From positions 1 through 31,969 of the forward strand of contig DFEQ01000038.1 of assembly GCA_002368735.1 (NCBI GenBank): a DNA stretch of 31,969 nucleotides. The letters are read 5' to 3'. Every line of letters begins with the position of its first letter. The first letter of the stretch is position 1. Positions 31,088 to 31,969 of the stretch are shown piece by piece. Both the position numbers and the translations under genes were made by a program. This DNA comes from Christensenella sp. UBA3798 (GTDB taxonomy: Bacteria; Bacillota; Clostridia; Christensenellales; CAG-1252). The notes beneath the pieces were generated by a model. That model made no database searches. It was not told where the DNA came from and was given only the letters and a program-made list of their open reading frames with translations.

Positions 31088-31726
31088 TCAATTTGCCTGC
31101 TTTACCTCCGATACGACGGACGTCACGCGGCTGATAGATACTTCGTACGCCGTTTTTGTCATCTGACTGCCGTCCTCACTCGTCTTTTGATATTCCCTGC
31201 TCTGTATCCTGCCCTGCACCGCGATGCGGTCGCCGACGGACAGCCCGTTCACATAGCGAGCGTTTCTGCCCCAAGCAATACAAGGGATATAGTCGGATTT
31301 ATTGTACGCGCGATTGACGGCAAGCAATATATCGCAGATCTCCCTCTTAAAGGGGGTAGTCCGATAAAGGGGCGGCTTGCAGATATAGCCCTCAAGCTCG
31401 ATGACGTTTGGATTGGGTTCGTCGTCTACCTCCGAGATATCGCGGGCGAAGACGGTGAGCATCAAGCGGCTGCGCTCCTGCTCGAGTTTATTGTAGCTGC
31501 GGAATTGTCCGACCACCGAAATGGTCGCGCCAACCGACGCGTCGTGACAGGATAATAGTCTTTCCGAGATGGTGACGGGCAGGATATCGGTCTGCATCGA
31601 AAGGCGGGGGACTTCGAGCATTATCTCATAGAAGCCCTCGCCGAATACTTCGTGGCTGAAGGTTGCCTCTTTGGTAACTTTCCCCGTCAAAAACACGCGG
31701 TTATTGTTCATTTCTTCGTAATTCAT
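31088..31726 (-). CDS. Tandem OB-fold, SSB-like single-stranded DNA-binding protein
   Basis: 212 aa with two SSB/OB-like halves. The first (about 8-100) starts NRVFLTGKVTKEATFSHEV and ends LMLTVFARDISEV. The second (about 108-205) starts NVIELEGYICKPPLYRTTP and contains SDYIPCIAWGRNARYVNGLSVGDRIAVQGRIQSREYQK, which is close to classical SSB. There is no acidic DDDIPF-type tail, so it is not the housekeeping SSB. Such double-OB proteins are known from Clostridia, but their role is not settled. SD AGGAGG is 4 nt before the ATG, 9 bp after the upstream deacetylase gene. Confidence 0.75.
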   Translation of the reverse strand: MNYEEMNNNRVFLTGKVTKEATFSHEVFGEGFYEIMLEVPRLSMQTDILPVTISERLLSCHDASVGATISVVGQFRSYNKLEQERSRLMLTVFARDISEVDDEPNPNVIELEGYICKPPLYRTTPFKREICDILLAVNRAYNKSDYIPCIAWGRNARYVNGLSVGDRIAVQGRIQSREYQKTSEDGSQMTKTAYEVSISRVTSVVSEVKQAN

Positions 31727-31735
31727 ATTTCCTCC

Positions 31736-31969
31736 TTACTTGTTTTTATGTTGCACGCCTTGTGCATCTATCGTATAGTCCTCGCCGTAGACCAGCTCGC
31801 TGATGGTGACGAACTTGTACCCTTTTGCCGTCAGTTCATCCAGTATCACGGGAAGCGCATCCAAGATGTGGTCGCTGTTATTGTGGCAAAGGATGATGGA
31901 GCCGCTTTTGACCTTACCGACCACCCGCTTCACTATCTCCTCGCCCGAGATGCCCTTCCAGTCCAAGCT
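31736..31969 (-). CDS. Polysaccharide deacetylase (NodB domain), C-terminal end only
   Basis: The last 77 residues of a gene whose 5' part lies beyond the window. SLDWKGISGEEIVKRV, SGSIILCHNN, ALPVILDELTAKGYKFVTISELV match the final motifs of the carbohydrate esterase 4 fold, as in PdaB-type sporulation deacetylases and general peptidoglycan/chitin deacetylases. The reading frame is open to the edge (the TTG at 31966 is an internal Leu, not a start). Which subfamily it is cannot be decided from this part. Confidence 0.88.
   Translation of the reverse strand, partial: SLDWKGISGEEIVKRVVGKVKSGSIILCHNNSDHILDALPVILDELTAKGYKFVTISELVYGEDYTIDAQGVQHKNK

Overview
The window looks like a chromosomal core region of an endospore-forming Firmicute, most likely a clostridial-type (Clostridia) organism and possibly an uncultured one. 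The evidence is the spoIIGA-sigE-sigG locus next to ftsAZ, an uninterrupted sigK nearby, ymxH, a SpoVD-type PBP with a PASTA domain, sepF, and a class A RNase P RNA. MurE carries the DNPR motif, so the peptidoglycan is probably meso-DAP type. I see no prophage, IS element, CRISPR array or tRNA. All protein genes except rqcH lie on the minus strand.

Layout in minus-strand transcription order, from the right edge leftwards: (1) the C-terminal end of a polysaccharide deacetylase, a tandem-OB SSB-like gene, then a small division/export operon yggS(ylmE)-sepF-lspA-rluD. (2) rqcH on the plus strand, convergent with rluD and divergent from tig. (3) A proteostasis operon tig-clpP-clpX-lon-engB. (4) A Cys-containing conserved protein that I take to be a spore-surface protein, then a metallophosphoesterase and a terminator. 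(5) A compact dcw cluster: mraZ-rsmH-[unrecognised single-TM protein in the ftsL slot]-spoVD/ftsI-murE-mraY-murD-ftsW-murA-ftsQ, then ftsA-ftsZ from its own TTGACA/TATAAT promoter, then a strong terminator. (6) spoIIGA-sigE-sigG, terminator, ymxH, nrdR, an RluA-family pseudouridine synthase, terminator, sigK. (7) The 3' part of rnpB on the plus strand, with its terminator, converging on sigK.

Functionally this is cell-wall precursor synthesis, the divisome, the early-to-late sporulation sigma cascade and protein quality control. The control regions give the most interesting signals. The mraZ promoter carries MraZ repeats and also two NrdR-box-like sites 33 bp apart that flank and overlap its -35, suggesting that the dNTP/ATP-sensing repressor NrdR (encoded in this window, with a box in its own promoter) may control the division cluster. 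sigG has a perfect SigF/SigG-type promoter over the sigE stop codon and a hairpin covering its SD. The putative spore-surface gene has a SigK-like promoter placed so that read-through mRNA, but not its own mRNA, would fold over the SD. rqcH and yggS look leaderless. The dcw cluster lacks murF, murG, murC and murB.
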